Below, one piece after another: positions 24,301 through 36,613 of a stretch of 64,000 bases of DNA. The DNA comes from Turbatrix aceti (lineage: Eukaryota; Nematoda; Chromadorea; Rhabditida; Panagrolaimidae). A program made the translations under genes and the position numbers. The notes beneath the pieces are model-generated. The model did no database searches. It saw only the letters and a program-made list of their open reading frames with translations, and was not told the origin of the DNA. Every line of letters starts with the position of its first letter. Position 1 is the stretch's first letter. The DNA lies in assembly GCA_963969345.1 (NCBI GenBank), contig OZ017769.1, positions 1,302,001-1,366,000 of the forward strand, read 5' to 3'.

Positions 24301-26504
24301 CGTGAACCATCGTCTCTTCTGCATTTGTCAAAAAATCTTACCTAAAAATTTATAAAATTTCAAAAATCATCCAGAAATTATTTATTTCAAAACACATAAA
24401 ATTACCAACTTTCGTGCTTTTTTTGTGTCACACGTGTATAATTGTTTCTAAAAATAACAAAAGTTGATCCCCCATTTCTCCTCTTTCGTTGTTCCTTATG
24501 TTTTCCGTGCTCGTGATGTTGGGATGTGTCAGCGGTGGCAGCAGGGTCGTAAATCTCCAATTTTGTGATTTTTCTTCCTTGCCTTTCCTGATTTTTGCAC
24601 GAATTCTGTGATCTCCCTTTTCTCCCTCTTTTTTTATTTTTCGTTCGTTCACGGTCACATGACTGCTGCCTGACTCACTAATGCGAAAATCAGATGATAA
24701 ACGTTCGCCGTAAAAACTTCAAAAAGCCAACGTAATTCCCACCGTAAACTTTGCCCGTCTGCATGTTGCACGCACGCGACCGAAGTCGCGGTCTTACCAC
24801 GAAAACATTTACCATTCCCCTGTATTCATTTTTTTTGTTATTTTTTGTCTCAAGTGATTTGTTTTCCATTCATAATTACTTCTTCGTACTAATTAATTAA
24901 TTTCCCGCTAAAAATATTTTCTTCCCTCTTGAAACATCCAATCTTGCACGTTCCGTTCTCTATCATTCCCTTTTTTGGAGAATGCGGGGTTTGTAACGTT
25001 CTTTGGCATCATGTTTACGAGTTCTTTTTGCATGTCCTTTTTTTGGTCCGTCGGTCGCAGCAGTCAACAACAGTCCCCCTGGTTGGCGTCGTCTGCCTCA
25101 GGCGGCGGCGTCCGTGTCCGCGTCGGTGGCCCCCGTTAATAGCTCTCGCCCTTTTGCCTCCACAGCTGGGTTGTACAATTCCTAGCACGCTCTTGTCAGT
25201 CGGGAACGACGTCAACGTCAACGCCGATGTTGGTGGGGTTGGTGGTGGTGTAAACAGGGTCAAAGATTGCGTGCTTTGAGAACAAAAAGTTCATTCCGTC
25301 GTGGTCGTCGTCCGGTCGTTCGGTCTTGCTCTGACCTTTGGCACATTCTTCTGTCCTGGTTGACTGATTTCCGGTTCGACGCGTACACAACCGACACCAG
25401 CCAGTTCGTTCTCCAGTTGATCACAAGTCATCTGGTGTCGTCGTCAAAACCCAATGAGCGAACTTTGATCTTGCGTACCACAATCACGGACGACACATAC
25501 CTTGTGCTTTTGTGCTCTGACGATAGAATGTATCTAAATATCTAGTAGTGCGAATATTTTCTTTACGGTAGCAATTGGGGTAACGATGAACAGAAAACCC
25601 ATAACATAGGAACCTTCGAGCAACAACCGCAACCACTGGTCGCGCTGAGAGATCAAATGAGACCAAATCACGAAAAGTCAAAAAATCAAGTGTAAATATG
25701 TGCTTGCAGTTTGTTTTATGATTCCCGGTAAAACATATTTTACATCCTGTGATTTCCCCGTGACGTCGATCTCTTAAAAGATCATTAAGGTACTGTAAAT
25801 TAATGATTTCACGAAAATGAAGGAACCTGGCTTCCGAGTTGACTTTTTCCCCCGATAAGCACCCAGGTGCCCCGTGAAAGCACTTTGCTCTTCCGCTCTC
25901 CCGGTCCTCTCCTGCGGCGCCTGTCGTGAAGCGATAACGATAGCACGTGCTTTAGGACTTTCTGGCGCCTTGAGAACTGATTTTTTTCCGTATGAGTGGA
26001 GTTATCCCAAAAGAAAGCAATCAGCCAATGGAAAACTAAAAACGATCGCTCGACTACACATTCTTGAAAAGAAAGATCAACCACCTGGGGCGTAAAAAAT
26101 ATCAGGCAGGCAAAAAATATATATGTCAGATATATCTCGTTTTTTACTGGCATTTGTCAAATGAGAACTTTGAACACGAGTCATTTGCATTACCTCGGCT
26201 AAAAATATCTATCCATCTTTTTGAAAGTTGTAATGCGATATGAATTATAAAGAGCAGCAGTGTAACAAAAAAGTTTTAAGTCCACGAAACAATTTCAGGG
26301 TGTTCTTGTGTAGTGCACGTGGACTTTTTGTCACATGGATTTATTTATATTTGCAGCCAGAAAACCCTGATTAAGCTTTAATTGGAATTTAAAGACCAAA
26401 CAAAGCTCACAGAACTAAAACAAACAACAATTAAGTTATTTACAAAATTTTGCACCCCTACGGGATCGGAACCGGACTCTGTCCTATTTACACAACTATC
26501 ATCA

Positions 26505-26535
26505 TCGGCGGCGGTGGTGGCGGCGGCGGCGGCTG
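26505..26535. repeat. GGC/GGT microsatellite
   Basis: A run of GGCGGCGGTGGTGGCGGCGG type. The open frames through it are low-complexity alanine or similar runs and are not believed to be genes. Confidence 0.7.
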
Positions 26536-27651
26536 GCCGCGCCAAAGAACCCTCCGTCGCCCAACACGGATATAGAACATCAGAGACAAATTTATTCATC
26601 ATTGGTCTCGAATAAAATTTTTTTCTTGCTGATATAATAGTATCTTTCCCTCATAATTTACAACTCCACTTAGTATACAGTCTTGGGACAACTTTTTTTA
26701 TGGGTGTCAAAAACTAATAATTTCCCACACTGCTTATCACTAATACCGCTTTCTCCCTCTCTTTGTGTGCGATCGAACGGGTGTCGTGTAGTTTTTGAGA
26801 AGGAACAAAGTTTTTGACGTCGTCTTTTTGCCTGTCTCCTCGACGGTTGCGTGTGATAATGATTATACCGAGGGATTCATCCTCGTTCATTGCTCTTAGG
26901 AAAGAATCAGTGAAACAGGAATAGAGAACGAGGAACGAAAAACGAAAAACGAACGAGGATGCAACATTGTACACTTTGGTGGCCAGAGTGATAGTGATTA
27001 GTCTTTATTATACTCTATGTCTTCTTCACTTTTTTGTTTCTCTTTTTTTGACAACGTCAAAAAAAATACAATCGTTGATATCAACTGTGCTGACGGTGTT
27101 CGTTGGGCGTTGTTCGTTTGGAATCCATCCACCTGACTTGAAGCAAGTGAACTAGTTTTGACACAAAGAAAGAAATAACACGAAAAACAGAAAGAGAACG
27201 GTGCACAACTTGGCAAATATACCATTATATAACTTTAGATTTCCCGCCAATTTTTTTGGGTTTTCACTCGCACTCGCATAAGGAGCACCAAAGGAGCACA
27301 ACGGGTGAGAAAGGCGCGTAGGAGCAATCAAGGGTCGGAACGAAAATGAAGGAGCACAGCGCACAGCGCAACATTATCCATCTTCCTATGATCCTTATGC
27401 TAGTGCGGGCAGGTCTCGTCACGAAAAAATGCAGGATGCAGGGCATTCTTGTTTCAAAATTCAAGTAGCCTACGTGCAAGATTTCCCATTAATTTTTCGG
27501 TTTCCGAAATAAAAATTTCTAAAATTTCTAAAATTTTGTTTCAAAAACCATTTCGAAAACCAATCACATTTTTGTTATTTTCTGTTCATTTTTCGAAAAA
27601 TCTGTTTTTTACGCATTGTTTACAAAAGAAGTTGTTGTCTGTCTGGTCTAG

Positions 27652-27722
27652 CCTTGGAATTGGATCACATTGATCTCCAATCGTTGCCAAGCAAGGTGAT
27701 TCATCTCGAAACAACCGAGGAT
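27652..27722 (+). other. Orphan exon-like block
   Basis: A 71-base block is bounded by a plausible acceptor (CTGGTCTAG) and a consensus donor (GAT/GTAAGT). One frame is open and reads LELDHIDLQSLPSKVIHLET with normal composition. No homology is recognised and no partner exon was found nearby. It could be an upstream exon of the nuclear receptor gene or chance. Confidence 0.25.
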
Positions 27723-28313
27723 GTAAGTTTTAAAGCCTCTGTCTTCATGACTCACCAATTTTTGGCCAAGGGGTTCCTCTTTTTCGTAATAACATTCTTA
27801 TTTTTTCGTAAAAAATACCGTATGATTTATCAAATGATTTGTCTGGCCTTCATGTGAATCAGCGTGTGTTTGGCAGACCGTAGACTTTGGTATTTGTCAT
27901 TATAAATATAACACGAACCCAGATGGCCGACAGAAATATTTATAATATACCCACCGCGGCGACCGCTCGGCTCTGTCCATGTGTTCTCTCATCCATGGTT
28001 CAAAAAATCGCCGACACACTGGCCACATGGAAAAAGATGATCACGATCAAAATTTATAAAACCAAGTTTATTTTGTATTATACGTGTAAATCGTCTGCGT
28101 CATTTCAAAATTTATTTGTACACCTGTTTGCTCTTTTAAAAATAATGCCCATAGATCAGGAACCAAAAATGCATGGATGTCGAGCATGAAGATCGAGTCC
28201 ATTTTAGTACAAAAATTCTTTGTGTCCCTCTTTTGTCGAAAAATGGGAACACGCAGATGTTTTAGTATTTAATTGTCAGAAAAAGGCAAAAAAATGTTTG
28301 ATTCATGACTCAC

Positions 28314-28478
28314 CTCCATACTGTCTTCTGCTCGCCCACCATCAAACATATTAGCTTGACAAACGACTGATGAATCACGTTGGTGTGCAGCAGACTCATC
28401 CTTACTCTTTTCCGATGACGATGATGACGCTGACGAACACCATGTCGACAACGTCGACGTTGCATTTTGTTCGTCATA
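28314..28478 (-). other. Orphan exon-like block, minus strand
   Basis: On the minus strand a frame rich in serine and acidic residues (SSASSSSSEKSKDESAAHQR) ends at a consensus donor (ATGGAG/GTGAGT) at 28314. A second frame is also open. No clear acceptor or start codon defines the other end, and no family is recognised. Confidence 0.22.
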
Positions 28479-29638
28479 GATTTTTTTTCAATTTTTCCTC
28501 CCCCTCATTTTCCTTCCTCAACGTGCACCATGGTGCTGGAGAGGGTTTTGGATAATTTGTTTTGTTCGCTGACGTGTTTACTGATCAAGTACTGTAAACT
28601 TGAACACGAACTTTTTGGAATGAACCAAAAAAATTCTTGCGACGTTTTTTTAAATATAAAATTTTTTTGCATCATTCAATTTTTTCAATAAATAATTTTT
28701 GATTATTGAGTAAAAAAATTGACCATTGAACAATTATTACACCCCCAGTAGATTCCTAACAGTTCAAGTTTTTTATCTCTCTTTCATGTGAACATTCCAT
28801 TCCGTTCCGTTCCGTCCCCCCAAACCTTCCAATTTAAACAAAAACAAAATATAGGGTAAAGAATTTCTTCCCCTTTACCGACTTACTGACTTGAACTATG
28901 TAAAAGTAGGAAGAAAAAAAATTGCTGTCGTCATTTTATTTAACGACTCAGACAGCCAGCCCCGGCTTCAAAAAGAGAGAACGCAGATATTGCTCACATC
29001 AGAGTCAAGTCATGAATCAAGGAAGGAAATTCTTTTTTTAACGCTACCGATGTACGTCATCAAATTTTTTTCTTACTTTTTGCTTCCAGCGGGAAAAAAT
29101 TTCAAAACTTTTTTTTTGCACACAAACCAAAATTAGTGTAGTTTTGTGGTCGGTTGGCTGCGCATGCCCTCAGGCTATTTTGTGGGGAAATTTGTTGTAA
29201 TTAAGAATTTGCTTTATTTTTGGGCAAAATTTTTTTCTTGCAAACTTGTAGAAAAATTCTTTTTTCAAAGGCGGTAGACAAAAAGAAAAAAAAATTACCT
29301 GCTTTCCACGATTTCTTTCTTTCGTTTGTTCTTCCTTTCATTGTTCTGTGCATACTTTGATTTTCGACCGACGACCGTCAACCGTCGACCGTTGACCGAT
29401 GTCAGTTAGTCAAGTCATCCGAGTCATCGACCCCGGGCCTGGCTGCAATTCTTTCATTCATTCATCCGTCTCGTCTCGTTCCATTCCGTTTTTTCTTTTT
29501 TTTCTAATTTATGTCTCTCTTCCTCGTCCGTCGTCTTCACTTGTCAAAAATAGAATTTGAAAAAAAACTAAATCATTTTTTTTATTCCTCTGCACTTTTG
29601 GGCTTCCGTCGTTGTCTGACTGTCTGGTGGTTGAATGG

Positions 29639-30107
29639 CAAGGCTTTGCATTCCGGTTATATAACGAAGCGGAACGGAATGACGAATAACCGGGTCGGTT
29701 ATTCGGTTATTTTCATTTCCCGAAAATAACCGGGTTATACGGCCCGGTTATTTTCCGCGACTTAAAATAACCGGGTTATACGGCGGTTATTTTCGACTTT
29801 TTTAACCGTCCCCCTAAATCATGAACCGCATAAAAAACGTAAAATAAGCGTGCAAATTTGGACCAAAAAGGGGGACATTCGACTGAAAATGAAAAAAATG
29901 ACCCGGTTATTTTCAAATTTTTATGCAACCTGTCCAAAACTGAGACGGTTATTTTCTTTGACTTTATTCTAACTTCATATCCAACCCGGTTATTTTTTGC
30001 AATATAAGCGGCCAGCAATATTCGACCGTATAATGTCGGTTATTTTGCAAATTTGCATTTAAACGGCATTTAAGCGGCAAAAAATATAACCGGAATGCAA
30101 AGCCTTG
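29639..30107. mobile_element. hAT-like MITE with CGGTTATTTT iterations and exact 8-bp target duplication
   Basis: The terminal inverted repeats begin CAAGGCTTTGCATTCCGGTT and match over at least 23 bases. The exact 8-mer TTGAATGG flanks both sides (29631-29638 and 30108-30115). About ten copies of CGGTTATTTT or AAAATAACCG in both orientations fill the arms, some extended to AATAACCGGGTTATACGG. The 469-base element has no coding capacity; the open frame across its right half is not a gene. Confidence 0.9.
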
Positions 30108-31608
30108 TTGAATGGTTTGTCCCCAGACCAACGCGCAAGAACGCAGGAACACCGGCAGCAGGAAGAAAAGAAGAAACGAACGAAGATCGAAGACACGTAA
30201 AAAAATAAGGGAAACCGAAAAAAATCTGTGAGAAAAGTACATGTCATAAATCTTTCTTTCCAGTGACCGATCGTAATGGATTATTGAAAAAATTTTTTAT
30301 ACAAAATTGCGCGAACCCCATCGGCAATAAAAATAGCCTATTTTTTGCAAAAACAACTTTTGCAACTTTTTTTGACACGCAAAAAAAACAGGACAAAAAC
30401 AACAAAGGCCTACTTCGTCACCGTCACCGTAGCCGATGTTGTTGTCGTCGTCGTCGTAGCTGCTGCCATCACGTAACTTTGCAACTGTTGTACTTACGGG
30501 CTGGCGGCCCAAACAAACCAGTCAGTCGTCAAAGTGGTCTTTTCTTGTTCTTGGTAATGGAACGAACGTCGTTAGTACCACTTGTCCTTTTTATGTTCAT
30601 GTTTGTGTTTTTGCAGAAAAATTTTGATGCATGCAACTTTCTATTTGTTGTGAATTTGACAGAGTTCACATCACGCTTCGTCCGTCTGCAGACTGCTATA
30701 CAACTTGGGAGCATTTTAGTTTTTTTTGCCTTTACAACGCAGAAAAATTGCAAACATTTGAAAAAAATATGATTTTTGAACACGTTGGCTGCTGCTGCCT
30801 GGCTAGTGTACAGCAGCAGCAACAGCAGCAAGGACGAGTCACACCCCAGCCCTGCTGTTCTTTGCTGGCTTGGCTCTCAACCAAAAAATCGTGTCTGTTC
30901 TTTTTTATACGTTCACTACTTGCTAAAAATCTATGCGTCCAAGCTGCAAATGTGACTTGATTTTTTTCTACGAGTGTGAAACGAACCTTCGGGGTTACAT
31001 AGCAGTCAGGTTTCGAGGCATGCACGGTTGCCAAGTCAAACAAAAAGAAAGTATTAGAAGTGCATTAGGCCAAAAAAAGGACGGACGACCACCTCATGTG
31101 CAGTCACTTTCATCTGCAGCCTGCAAGAGTGACACAAAAAAAGAGACGGAAAAGTACTAATTCATCGTTGATCATCATCATCAGCATCGTCGTCGTCGTC
31201 TTCACAAATCATAGCCTGCCCTGTCTGTCTTGTCTGCTGGTTGCTGCTCGTCGCCAAGGCCGCGGCCGGAGCGTACTATGTATGATAGTAGTCAGTCTAA
31301 AAAAAACTAAGAATAGGTGGGAAAAGCCTGCAGGCGTTCTTTCTGTTCTTTCTTTCCTGCGTGCTATACTACTTCCGTTCACTTTACTTTTTTCCCTTTC
31401 ATCTTGCTATTTTTTTTTCATAGCATTCATGTTTGCTCGTACTAGTATTTAGTATTGCTATCGTAAGCCGACTTGCTTCAAGGGGGTTTACACCTCACTT
31501 CCGGTGTTAAAGTCGCCTGTTCACGTATGAAAATTCTTTTCTGACGTTTTTTTAAAATTTTTAGAAATTTGTTTTAAATTTCCTAAAAATTTCCTAAACT
31601 TCAACTTT

Positions 31609-31724
31609 GTCCTAAATTGTTCCTAATAATGTCCGAACGTCATTAATTGATCAGTAAACATAGTACAAAAAAATTTTACTGAGTTACATGCCAATTTCGG
31701 ACATTTTTAGAAACAAATTAGGAC
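31609..31724. repeat. Fold-back repeat with TCCTAA/GTCCGA motifs
   Basis: Arms 31609-31636 and 31697-31724 (28 bases each) are inverted copies with three or four mismatches, running from GTCCTAA to ATGTCCGA. The ends and the GTCCGA word recall the fold-back at 46538-46662, so the two may belong to one family. Confidence 0.6.
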
Positions 31725-33250
31725 TTTATAATATTTTATACCATACAACCCAAAACTCACAACGAAAAAAAAAAAATAAAAAAAAAATTTTACCCTTGAA
31801 CGAGCAAAGGCATTACTTTGTTTTGTTGTTGTCTGCCGTCCTTCTGATTTCCGGTTAATTCGCGTCAACGAAACAGATAGTACGTACAACTTAGATAATT
31901 TAATTTTCTACACATTTAGGGGAAAAAAATTTGGTGGCTGTGTTCTACGTTCAATTATTCCCATTCTTTATTGCCTCTTTCCCGAGTGTCCGTGTCTCGG
32001 CTGCATTCCATTCTTCAATCAAGGGTCGATCGCCGATCGCCTGTGGCGGCGCCGACCATCGGACGATGGTGCATTTTTGCCTGTGTCTAACTTTTTTACG
32101 GGCGGACACTGTCTGGAGGGTGAAATGTGCATTAAATCTGCAGGTATTAGATAGTTAGTCACTGTCTATGCACTTGGTGTACTGTATTTCGGTTCACATA
32201 TCGGTTTGGTTTGCATGAACTTCTCAGATGTCGACATGCATGTCTGATGACCCATCAGGAGACCATGCAGGCCATCACGCCAAGTAGGGGCATAACCACA
32301 CACTACGTAGTACCCCCTAGCCCGGGCGGGTCTCCACATACTTCCTGCCTTCAAGGCACACGTCTTTTCCTGTTGATCACACACGTTTCCTGCCAGCTGA
32401 ATTTGTATTCTTTGCCAGCCCCGGTCGACGATCAAAGAAGAAAAATCTTGTTGACTCTTTTCTTCACGTGCATACACCCCCAAAATCTTTGCGTCAGGCG
32501 AAAGAACAAAAACGATTCCTGTCTTGCGTGCCTGCAGCAAAGTCAGTGATCACCTCCCTTTCTTCTCTTCTCCTTCCCCGAATAACGGCTACCCTGTCGG
32601 AATGTCATGATAATACGAGCGAAGAATCATTCACGAACAACGACGTCTTTTGCACCCATTTACAAATTCCGCACGGAGTAGATATTTCTAGGGGACACGA
32701 CGCACGCACGCTTGCACGCCCAATCGAATCACCTTCCTTCTCCTGCCATCTCTCCACCGTCTTCGATGGAGGAAGGAATGCGCGCGCGGTGATCCCCGTG
32801 TGATCAGTTGACGTCACGTACGAACTAAGCTCGATGACGGCTGCCTTGTGCGCATGAATAATACCCGACCGAATTCGGTCATACTACTGGCGTGGTCCGT
32901 GGTCGTCCGTGGGAGGGTGTGTCATCTATCCGGTTGTCAGAAATTGTGGTGGTAGTGCCGAAAAGACCAATAAGAACACAAATACCACACTGGTCTTTAG
33001 TTGGTCTTTGCCCCGAGAAAATTGGACTGACCGTTATCTCTTTTCTTTTCGATGACATTTGTGGTAGTACAGATGGGTTGTTTCATTTCATAATATTGCA
33101 AAATGTTAAGAAATTAAAATTAGAGCTTTGGTGTTTTTGGTCACATGTTTCGAAAAATTAGGACATTTTTCGAACTGTGTTCTAAAAATGGATTTTCGAA
33201 AAAAATATTAAATTTTAACAATATCAAAATGTTTGACAGTATTTTTTTTT

Positions 33251-33333
33251 GACGCTTTTGCAGTCGTCTGCAAAAGCGTTTTTAAAAACAAACAGACTAA
33301 GAAGAAGCTTTTACGGACGGTTGCAAAAGCGTC
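33251..33333. repeat. Short element with GACGCTTTTGCA inverted repeats
   Basis: GACGCTTTTGCA at 33251-33262 is repeated inverted at 33322-33333, with another inverted copy (TGCAAAAGCG) inside at 33269-33278. The 83-base unit can fold two ways. No target-site duplication was recognised. Confidence 0.45.
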
Positions 33334-33911
33334 GCTGACTAAAATTTTTTATTGCCGTTGTCGTATATATTTTGATCTCTGGGTTACTGTACTTTCTCCT
33401 CTGTTCATGCAGATAACCCCTTTAAATGATAAACAATGTCTATATTTTTGTCTTATCCCTTCGCACATCAACACAATACAGTATGCCCATACGGTCGTTG
33501 TACTATAGCTATTGTGCTCATCTGTTTTTTCCTTCTTTCCAAATCTGCCTGTGGTATGGTCTTTGTCGGTCTGCGAACGCAGATAAGGGATGAGGATGGG
33601 ATAGACAACCGCCACATATGTCTAAATATTTCCCTCCAATTTTTTTGCGCTGCTTGTTTGAGTGTCTATTTTTGTAGCAAAAAAGGAAAAAAACAACCCT
33701 AACCACACCATTGCCACTACCAGAGGGAAAAAACCGGAGAGCAAAATAAAAAAATCCTTTTGCGCCAGACTGACTGATTTCCGGTCCGTCTGCTTGCCCT
33801 GTTGGCTGTGTTTTTCACGCGAAAATACGAGAATTGCAAAAAAACAACAAACAAGATACTAGAAATATATTTTGTGGGCAGTTGATGGTTCTGAGTATTT
33901 AGGAGGGTTTG

Positions 33912-34064
33912 TTTTCGTGGCAAGACACTGACAGTTTCTTTTTTTTGTCTTGCCACGAAAATAAATATTTACAGTTTCTGCTCCAACCAAGAAAACTATT
34001 TTCGAGCTTTTGGTTCTTAGAACGAAAATATTTTTTTGGCGGGATAAATTTTATTTTCGTTCTA
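33912..34064. repeat. Two adjacent perfect hairpins
   Basis: Hairpin 1 pairs TTTTCGTGGCAAGACA (33912-33927) with its exact complement at 33946-33961, with an 18-base loop. Hairpin 2 pairs TAGAACGAAAATA (34018-34030) with 34052-34064. Both stems include CGAAAATA. Stems of 16 and 13 bp are short for a microRNA precursor. Confidence 0.65.
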
Positions 34065-36579
34065 GGATCCCTGACGTATCATATTACCCTGTTTTTTGTG
34101 TTCTTTTTTTTCCAGAAAAAGACCAAGAAACATTTCAACACATCTCTGATTCACATGTTGTTGTTGTTTTTGTCGAAATTGTTTAATCGTCGTCCCGTCC
34201 TTTCCTGACTGGCGGGCGCCTGGCCTCGCCTCGCCTGCGTCGACGACGACGTCGAGCAACAGGACGTAAAAGATGAGATACAGAAGTGAGAGGAGAGCAT
34301 TTCTGTCCTATCTATGCACTTTGTTCATTTACAAACACATCCCTAGTGCTGGTTGTCTTGTGGATAGGATCTCTACCTCAGCAACATCAGCAATATTTTC
34401 ACAGCACGTTTCTCCCGTCAACATCTACATACCTGCCTCTTGCTCCCTCCCTCTCTCCTGCAGGAACACCACCCACCCCCTCTCCTCGCCTTCCGGTTGT
34501 CGCGTGTTTTCCTCTTTACCCCTCCACTACATACCTTCCTTTACCTTCCGACCTCTTCAATCATCAGTCACTCGGTCGAGCGCTCGGTCGAGTGTTGCGA
34601 CGTTGCTTGCTGCTACCCATTCTGACTTTTGATCAAAAATCACTTTGAAAATCTTCTTTCTCTTTTTTTCAAAAAACAAATTTTTGAGGGCAACAAAATA
34701 AAAAGGGCCTAAAAATATCCCCGACGCTGTTTTTTGTTCTCTTTCGAACACGAACGAATAAAAACAACAAATACGTCGCATCGGATTAGACGAATTGCCC
34801 GCCGTTAACTACCAAGATTCGGCGTGCCTAACGAACTTATTTTCAATAACAAAGGGTTAAAGTTTAAAAACTGACACACCGGAACCTGCAAGAGTTCAGA
34901 AATTAGGGTTACTGTAGATTATCTTTTTGATGCTGACCCAAATGACGTAATCCTTTTTCTAGTTTACGATTGACTCGGATCTGGGGTGACAAAAAAATCT
35001 ATTAATTAGAAGAATTTCATTAATTAGTAGAAAGCAGCTAAGCCACGCAATAAATAAATACGTGTCAAGGAAGTAAGTTGTAAACTGGCTAACAAGTGAA
35101 CAACGAACGAGCGAGCGAAACGTAATGAATGTAATCTTATTTTTTTCTGCACGACATCATTATTCTTTTATCCTTTATCCTGTTCCTTCCTTGCCGGCTC
35201 TCTGGCGTCATTACACCTCTTGGACACTTTTTTTGTTGTCCAAAGTGCGTAAATTACCTTTGGTCTGTCATCTTTCTTCCAAGAGAACTTTTTTTCAGGT
35301 TCGTAAAACTTTTTGGTCGTCTTTTGCACGTCTTTTTTTTCTCATCAAGAAATATTTGAGGCGTCTCACCGATTTTTATCAATCAGACTTGCACGTGTAC
35401 ATTCATTCGCACGACTACGACTACTACTACGATGACAACGACGACAAAGCTTACGTTCTTGCTTCCTTGCCAAGTGTGCTTTTTTCATTCTTTCGCCCCT
35501 ATCATGGTATCACACCGACCAGTCATGCTGGTTGGCGCCATGTCTTCGTCACTGAACTTTGTTTTTTTATTTCCAACTTGCATTTTTTATCCTACACGTT
35601 TCGTATCGTATTTCGAATCAAATTTATTTCTGCCCACTCAAATCTAAAAAGAGCTGTTTCGAACTTTGATCCTTTTTTCGCCCGGGTCAAATGCCATATA
35701 CAGGTGTGCAGGTAAATAGATCCGCCCCCCCCCCTTTCATTAAAAAATGCTGCCATAAATAATATCACGTTTTCCAGCGCACATGTGCACGGGTTGAATG
35801 AAATATGATACTGTCTGGTAGCCGAAGTGTAATCACGGGTTGCATGTATAAAAAAAGAAGTGCAAACCCAACCCGAGTCTTGTTACGTGAAGGAACATCA
35901 CGTTCTTTTTTCTATCTTCTTTCTTTTCTTCCATCCTGCAATTTTCAAAAATACGGAACGATCCGACAAAGATCAGAACTTTCCGACATGTTCCTGAAAG
36001 TTGTTCAAAATGCTAACATAAGAACGCGAAAAACTTTCTGTTTACTTGTCATCATTTTAAGAACCAAAAATCATTTTATTTTATTCGCTAAACAATCCTA
36101 CCCCTCCAGGAGGACCTATGTGAAGCCACATGTATTCCGCGTGTACCATTTATAGTCTTTGTCTCAATCCCCTTTGCTATTATCTCATCTCTTGATTGGT
36201 TTGCACCGATTAGTGCGTGCAGGGGGTGAAAGAAGAGTACAACAGAAAGGTCATCACGTTCTCCCCATCTGTCTTGTGAGTTCTTTTTCTTTTTGTTCGC
36301 GCCATTTTCATCAGTCTCAAGATTTTTTGAAGGGCTTTCTTTGTTTTTTTTGGACTGATAAGGGGATAAATTTGCCAACCCACCAGAAAAAAATGAAAGA
36401 AAATCCGTTCTTTTTAATCTTTTGAAAAAAAGAAGGATTACGGATTTTTGATTTGAATTGGGATATTTTTTTAGTCACTCCAATTATCCCTCGAATCCGT
36501 TGTCTTCTATTTTATTTTGGTGTTCTGTGATTTCAGAACTTGTTGTTTGTTCAAATTCAGTAGCGCACACACACACACA

Positions 36580-36613
36580 TGCGCGAGAGCGGAGTTCACG
36601 TGTCTCTCGCGCA
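36580..36613. repeat. 10-bp stem hairpin beside a CA repeat
   Basis: TGCGCGAGAG (36580-36589) and CTCTCGCGCA (36604-36613) pair perfectly around a 14-base loop, directly after a (CA)n run. Confidence 0.5.

Larger units (their letters stand above)
21323..29630. other. Gene desert, left part
   Basis: No protein gene could be established. Visible features are a (CCAG)5 run near 22469-22488, a 10-G run at 22623-22632, a GGC-rich microsatellite near 26505-26535 and two isolated exon-like blocks (27652-27722 plus, 28314-28478 minus). The rest is AT-rich with short GTCGTCGTC or CTGTCTGTC patches. It may be distal 5' sequence or a giant 5'UTR intron of the nuclear receptor gene. Confidence 0.5.

Noticed and set aside
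32166..32540. 124-residue minus-strand frame
   Set aside because: No recognised motif, no codon bias like the real genes, and an overlapping plus-strand frame is equally open.
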